In this document: positions 60,323-64,000 of the stretch, one piece after another
How the letters are laid out: the number at the start of each line of letters is the position of its first letter
How positions within the stretch are numbered: the stretch's first letter is position 1
Source: Streptomyces sp. YIM 121038
GTDB lineage: Bacteria; Actinomycetota; Actinomycetes; Streptomycetales; Streptomycetaceae
Direction of reading: 5' to 3'
DNA: 64,000 bases
Assembly (NCBI RefSeq): GCF_006088715.1
Contig: NZ_CP030771.1
Location: forward strand, 8,864,001-8,928,000
Notes under the pieces: generated by a model
Databases searched by the model: none
What the model was told of the DNA's origin: nothing
The model's input: only the letters and a program-made list of their open reading frames with translations
Program-made: the position numbers and the translations under genes

Positions 60323-60338
60323 CTAGGGAAGTCCCTAG
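60323..60338. promoter_or_regulatory. LuxR-type (PimM-like) operator palindrome
   Basis: CTAGGGAAGTCCCTAG matches 15 of 16 positions of the PAS-LuxR operator consensus CTVGGGAWWTCCCBAG. With flanks it is CCTAGGGA-AG-TCCCTAGG, a perfect 8-bp inverted repeat. It is 138 bases upstream of the 65-aa gene on the minus strand and 62 bases downstream of the phosphotransferase stop, so promoter control of the small gene (and LAL) is the natural reading. Confidence 0.65.
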
Positions 60339-60399
60339 GGTGGAAAGGGAGGTGCGTCCGGGGCGGGTGGGTCGCGCGTGAGTCCCAGGGGCGCCGGGC

Positions 60400-61269
60400 T
60401 CAGCGCTCCCAGGCGCGCGCCAGCTGGGCCCGCAGCAGCGGCACGGGGCTGTCGTCGTCCCCGTACAGGCGGTCGGCCAGCCGCAGGGCGGTGTCGTAGC
60501 GGGCCAGGAGCAGCCCGCGCTCGGCCACCGCCGGGGCGTGCCCGGCCGCGGCGGCCACCCGCGCGGCCGCCGCGGCGCCGAGGGACAGGGCGAGCCCGGC
60601 GACGTCCTCGGCGGGGTCGCCCACGACGGCGTCCGCCCAGTCGAGCACGCCGCTGACCCGGCCCGAGGAACTCACCAGCAGGTGCTCGCCCTTGAGGTCG
60701 TTGTGCAACACCACCGGGGCGATGGCGGGCGCGGGGTGGGCCGTGGCGTCGACGGTGAGGCCGCCGGGGACCTCGCCGTCGGCGGCGAGCCGGGCCAGGG
60801 CGCGTCCGGCCGCCGCGCCGAGCGCGTCCAGGGAGCGTGACGGCCGCGCGGGCAGCGCGGGAGCGGCCGCCGTGCGCAGCGCCCCGAGCAGCCGGGCCAG
60901 GTCCCGCTCGCCTTCCGGCCCGACCGGGCGGCGCTCGGCGGAGACTCCCGGCAGCCGTACGTCGACGGTGTAGGTGAGCCCCGGCGCCCACGAGCCGGAC
61001 GCGACGCTCGCGGGCACGGCCACCGGCAGCAGGGAACGCAGCGCGTCCCGCAGGGCCAGTTCGCGCCGCTGCCTGCCCGTCGTGTCCGTGTCCAGGGCGA
61101 TGCGCAGCACGTACCGGTCTCCCACCCACCAGGTGGAGTGCTCACCCCCCTCGGCCACGGGCGCGACGGGCAGGCCCTGTTCCTGCGGCAGCGCCTCGCG
61201 GACGAGGGCGCGGGCGTCGGCGGGCGCGGGCTGACGGGGGGTGGAGCCGGAGTGCATGCCGCCGATCAT
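60400..61269 (-). CDS. Aminoglycoside phosphotransferase-family kinase
   Basis: APH/choline-kinase fold protein, 289 aa from ATG 61269 (ATG 61257 is an alternative; neither has a strong ribosome site). N-lobe: GGEHSTWWVGDRYVLRIALD. The catalytic loop is VVLHNDLKGEHLLV and the metal-binding segment GVLDWADAVVGDPAEDVAGL. The usual loop is HGDLHxxN; here HNDLKGEH still has the catalytic Asp, but the Asn is replaced by His. Small-molecule phosphorylation; the substrate is unknown and resistance should not be assumed. Monocistronic. Confidence 0.83.
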   Translation of the reverse strand: MIGGMHSGSTPRQPAPADARALVREALPQEQGLPVAPVAEGGEHSTWWVGDRYVLRIALDTDTTGRQRRELALRDALRSLLPVAVPASVASGSWAPGLTYTVDVRLPGVSAERRPVGPEGERDLARLLGALRTAAAPALPARPSRSLDALGAAAGRALARLAADGEVPGGLTVDATAHPAPAIAPVVLHNDLKGEHLLVSSSGRVSGVLDWADAVVGDPAEDVAGLALSLGAAAAARVAAAAGHAPAVAERGLLLARYDTALRLADRLYGDDDSPVPLLRAQLARAWER

Positions 61270-61349
61270 GGCAGGGGTGACTCGTCCGGGTGAACCGAAT
61301 TCCGGGGCACGCCACCCGAGCCTCACCCGCACGCCGTGAGGCACGTGCG

Positions 61350-61573
61350 CCGGGCCCGGGTTGGCGGGCGTGTGCCAGGCCCGGGTTGGCAGGGTGTGCC
61401 GGGCCCCGGGGCGGCGGGCGTGGGCTGGGCCCGGGGCGGCAGGGCGTGCTGGGTCCGGGTCGGCAGGGGTGCGCCGGGCCCGGGGCGGCAGGGCACGCCG
61501 GGCCGGGTCGGCAGGGCACGCCGGGCCCGGGTGGACGGGCCACGGCGGGCCCGGGGCGGTGGGGGCGGGCCGA
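61350..61573. repeat. Degenerate tandem repeats of 23-26 bp
   Basis: About nine head-to-tail units resembling CCGGGCCCGGGTCGGCAGGG followed by CACG or CGTG, slightly varying in length. They fill most of the 391-base region between the phosphotransferase start and the Tat amidohydrolase start; 61574-61660 contains no further structure I can name. Length changes are not multiples of 3 and no good ORF runs through, so it is non-coding. Units are contiguous without spacers, so not CRISPR. Confidence 0.75.
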
Positions 61574-61660
61574 GCCGGGGTGACGTCTATGCGCCGAGTC
61601 GGGTGACGGTGCGCAAGGCGGTGTTGCCCGGCCCTCTGGGGTGCGCGAGTGTGCTGTGTC

Positions 61661-64000
61661 ATGGACCGTGACAGCAACACTGACTCGTTGTCTTCGTCTT
61701 CCACTCCTCTCCTCCCGGTCTCCCTGACACGCCGTCAACTCCTGGTCGTCGCAGGCGCCGCGGGCGTCGCCGCCACGAGTGCGGCGGGTGTCGTGGCCCC
61801 CGCGCCCGCCGCGGCCCGCCCCGCCGCCGGGGTGCCCCTGTCCTTCACCCGCGCCACCAACGGCTCGGCGACCCTCTCGCCCGCCGGTGACCGGCTGATC
61901 GCCGAGGTGCAGCACGTCCTGTGGTCCGCCCCGCGCACCGGCGGAGAGGCCGTGCGGCTCACCCCCGCCGGGCTCGAACCCAACCGGCCGGTGTACGCGC
62001 CGGACGGCGAGCACATCGCGTTCTGCGCCTACCGCGACGGCGGCTTCCACCTCTGGACCCTGCGGGCCGACGGCACCGACCTGCGCCGCCGCACCGACGG
62101 CCCGTGGGACGACCGGGGCCCGGCCTGGTCGCCCGACGGCACCAGGATCGCCTTCGCCTCCGAGCGGGGCGGCGACCCGGTGGCGGGCAGCGCGTACCGC
62201 ATCCACGTCCTCGACCTGCGCACCGGGGAGCTGACCCGGGTCACCGGCGTGCCGGGCCAGGACGGCCCCCTCCAGGACGGCCGCTGGGAGGACTTCGACC
62301 CCGCGTGGACCCCGGACGGCGCCCGCATCCTCTTCGTCCGGGCCAAGGCCGTCACCGGCCCCACGGGCGTCACGCTCGAAGCGCGCACGATCGCGGCCGT
62401 ACCCGCCCGGGGCACGGGCCCCGTGGCCGTCGAGCACACCGAGACCGCCAGCGCCCAGGTGATGACCCCGGCGCCGGACCCGGACGGCCGCCGCCTCGCC
62501 CATCTGCGGACCACGGCGGCCCCGAACGGCTCCTGCGTGCTCGTCGTCGACGGCAAGCCCGTCGACGTCAGCGGCGACATCGCGCCCGTGCCGCCGCGCT
62601 GGACGAAGGACGGCGAACTGCTCCTGACCGTGGACGGCCGCTTCACCCTCGTGCGCCCCGAGACCCCGGGCACCCCGCGGCCCCTCCCCTTCGAGGGCGT
62701 CCTGCCCGTGGACCGGCCCCGCTACCGGGTCAAGGAGTACGACCTGGGCGAGGACCGGGCGCGCCCGGTGCGGGGCATCCATCTGCCCGCGCTCTCCCCG
62801 GACGGCCGGCACATCGCGTTCGCGGCCCTGAACTCGCTGTGGCTCGCGGGCACGTCGGGCGGCAAGGCGCCGCGCCGACTGCGCCGGGCGAAGCCCACCG
62901 GCTATCTGCTCGGCCCGTCGTGGGCGCGCGACGGCCGCTCCCTGGTGTACGCCGACGACCGTGACGGACTGCTCGGCGTCTACCGCCACGACCTGGACAG
63001 CGGCGCCGAGACCACGCTCGCCACCGGCGGCCGGGTGCACCCGGCGCTCTCGCCCGACGGCAAGCGGCTGGCCTGCCTCGACATGACCGGGCGGCTCGTC
63101 GTGCGCGACCTCGGCGCGGGGACCGAGCGGATCCTCGCGGAGCCCCTGGGCGGCGGCGGGCTGCCCGGCCGCCCCAGCTGGTCGCCGGACGGCCGTCACC
63201 TCGCGTTCTGCGACCGCAACCGGCTCAACCTGCGCTTCCGCGAGGGCTACAACCTCATCCGCGTCGTCGACACCACCACCGGCACCGACCGCCTCCACCC
63301 CGTCGCGCCGCACACCTCCATCGCCGACCGCTACGACTCCGGGCCCGTCTGGTCACCGGACGGCCGCTGGCTCGCCGTGATCGTCGAGTCCGCCCTGTGT
63401 CTGCTGCCCGTCGCGGCCGACGGCACCCCGCGCGGCAGGCTCCGCACCCTCACCACCGAGCCCGCCGACCACCCCACCTGGTCCGGTGACTCCGCGACCC
63501 TGCTCTATCTGTCGGGCACCCGTCTGCGCCTGATCGGCGTCGACGGCGGGCGCGCCCGCACCGTCCGCGTGCCCCTCGACCAGCGCCGCCCCACCCCGCC
63601 CGACACCGTGGTGCACGCCGGGCGGCTGTGGGACGGCACCGGCGCCGCCGTGCGCGAGGACGTCGACATCGTCGTACGCCGGGGCCGCGTCGCCGAGGTC
63701 GCGCCGCACCGCGGCGCACGGCCGGCCCGGCGCAGGATCGACGCCTCCGACCGCACGGTGCTCCCCGGCCTGTGGGACACGCACACCCACCCCTGGCAGA
63801 GCACCTACGGCGGCCGCCAGACGGTGGGCCAGCTCACGTACGGCATCACCACCGCGGTGTCCCTCGGCGGCTTCGCCCACGAGCAGGCCCGCATCCGCGA
63901 GGCGGTGGCCACCGGCCAGCTCGCCGGTCCGCGCCTGCTGACCACGGGTGAGCTCCTCGACGGCGGCCGCGTCGCCTACAGCATGGGCCGCGCCCACCGC
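61661..64000 (+). CDS. Tat-exported TolB-propeller amidohydrolase, 5' part
   Basis: Open from ATG 61661 to the window end (780 codons, no stop). A twin-arginine signal stands at residues about 20-50 (SLTRRQLLVVAGAAGVAATS). Then follow many TolB/PD40 propeller units (YAPDGEHIAFCAYRDGG, WSPDGTRIAFASERGGD, LSPDGRHIAFAALNSLW, WSPDGRHLAFCDRNRLN). From about residue 646 an amidohydrolase begins: VVHAGRLWDGTGAAVREDVD and LPGLWDTHTHPWQSTYGG with the HxH metal ligands. Such fusions are exported hydrolases of unknown substrate (imidazolonepropionase/dipeptidase-like domain). The rest of the metal site lies beyond the window. Confidence 0.9.
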   Translation, partial: MDRDSNTDSLSSSSTPLLPVSLTRRQLLVVAGAAGVAATSAAGVVAPAPAAARPAAGVPLSFTRATNGSATLSPAGDRLIAEVQHVLWSAPRTGGEAVRLTPAGLEPNRPVYAPDGEHIAFCAYRDGGFHLWTLRADGTDLRRRTDGPWDDRGPAWSPDGTRIAFASERGGDPVAGSAYRIHVLDLRTGELTRVTGVPGQDGPLQDGRWEDFDPAWTPDGARILFVRAKAVTGPTGVTLEARTIAAVPARGTGPVAVEHTETASAQVMTPAPDPDGRRLAHLRTTAAPNGSCVLVVDGKPVDVSGDIAPVPPRWTKDGELLLTVDGRFTLVRPETPGTPRPLPFEGVLPVDRPRYRVKEYDLGEDRARPVRGIHLPALSPDGRHIAFAALNSLWLAGTSGGKAPRRLRRAKPTGYLLGPSWARDGRSLVYADDRDGLLGVYRHDLDSGAETTLATGGRVHPALSPDGKRLACLDMTGRLVVRDLGAGTERILAEPLGGGGLPGRPSWSPDGRHLAFCDRNRLNLRFREGYNLIRVVDTTTGTDRLHPVAPHTSIADRYDSGPVWSPDGRWLAVIVESALCLLPVAADGTPRGRLRTLTTEPADHPTWSGDSATLLYLSGTRLRLIGVDGGRARTVRVPLDQRRPTPPDTVVHAGRLWDGTGAAVREDVDIVVRRGRVAEVAPHRGARPARRRIDASDRTVLPGLWDTHTHPWQSTYGGRQTVGQLTYGITTAVSLGGFAHEQARIREAVATGQLAGPRLLTTGELLDGGRVAYSMGRAHR

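Noticed and set aside
60400..61269. Antibiotic resistance gene
   Set aside because: APH-fold motifs are present, but the family has many other substrates and there is no biosynthetic cluster or resistance context.
61350..61573. CRISPR array or repeat-protein gene
   Set aside because: Contiguous degenerate units of changing length without spacers, and frame-breaking length differences.

Overview
The window is very GC-rich, densely packed actinobacterial chromosome. Short intergenic gaps, GTG/TTG starts, ATGA/GTGA stop-start overlaps, Tat-exported hydrolases, DasR-type boxes, BTAD and large LuxR (LAL) regulators, and two cobalamin riboswitches all point to Streptomyces or a close relative. I see no insertion sequence, prophage, tRNA or rRNA. 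One gene is cut at each end of the window.

Layout. (1) 1-4617: a PaoABCD-like molybdenum aldehyde oxidoreductase operon with its XdhC-type maturation factor. (2) 4666-10778, minus strand: an MFS exporter, a Tat-exported PL8 polysaccharide lyase, a GH18 chitinase with DasR/chi-type promoter repeats, and a metallo-beta-lactamase-fold hydrolase. (3) 10971-13183: a small AtzG-like (DUF4089) subunit overlapping an amidase, then a TetR regulator. (4) 13230-15920: metE behind a cobalamin riboswitch. (5) 16060-20384: a tsaD, GNAT, alaS operon outside the usual context of either RNA gene. (6) 20498-26350: a second cobalamin riboswitch followed by a complete lower valine/isobutyryl-CoA pathway (mmsA, acyl-CoA dehydrogenase, 3-hydroxyisobutyryl-CoA hydrolase, mmsB, enoyl-CoA hydratase). 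(7) 26468-31561: a HAD phosphatase, an Lrp regulator, a KimA-like APC permease and a FUSC exporter; the last three are tied together by a repeated promoter motif. (8) 31597-39663: secreted phytase and acid phosphatase, a DasR box, a lactonase-type propeller, a CbiX-like protein, a BadF-type kinase overlapping ung, a small methyltransferase and a BNR propeller. (9) 39801-49579: a peptide-type ABC importer with a fused double ATPase translationally coupled to homocysteine S-methyltransferase, divergent from a ROK regulator and an M81 peptidase. (10) 49642-55681: a secreted cyclohexadienyl-dehydratase-like protein, a one-TM protein, then a tight operon of alpha/beta hydrolase, caspase-like protease and unknown partner. 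(11) 56047-61269: BTAD and LAL regulators, a 65-aa protein, a LuxR-type palindrome and a phosphotransferase. (12) 61661-64000: the first 780 codons of a Tat-exported TolB-propeller/amidohydrolase.

Three blocks deserve most attention. The hydrolase-caspase-partner operon has the architecture of a protease-controlled conflict or cell-death module. The cobalamin riboswitch in front of valine catabolism links B12 to a pathway whose product, propionyl-CoA, is normally cleared by B12-dependent methylmalonyl-CoA mutase. The tsaD-GNAT-alaS trio looks like a set of translation-gene paralogues kept together for a special purpose. Function calls rest on motifs read by eye; no database search was run.
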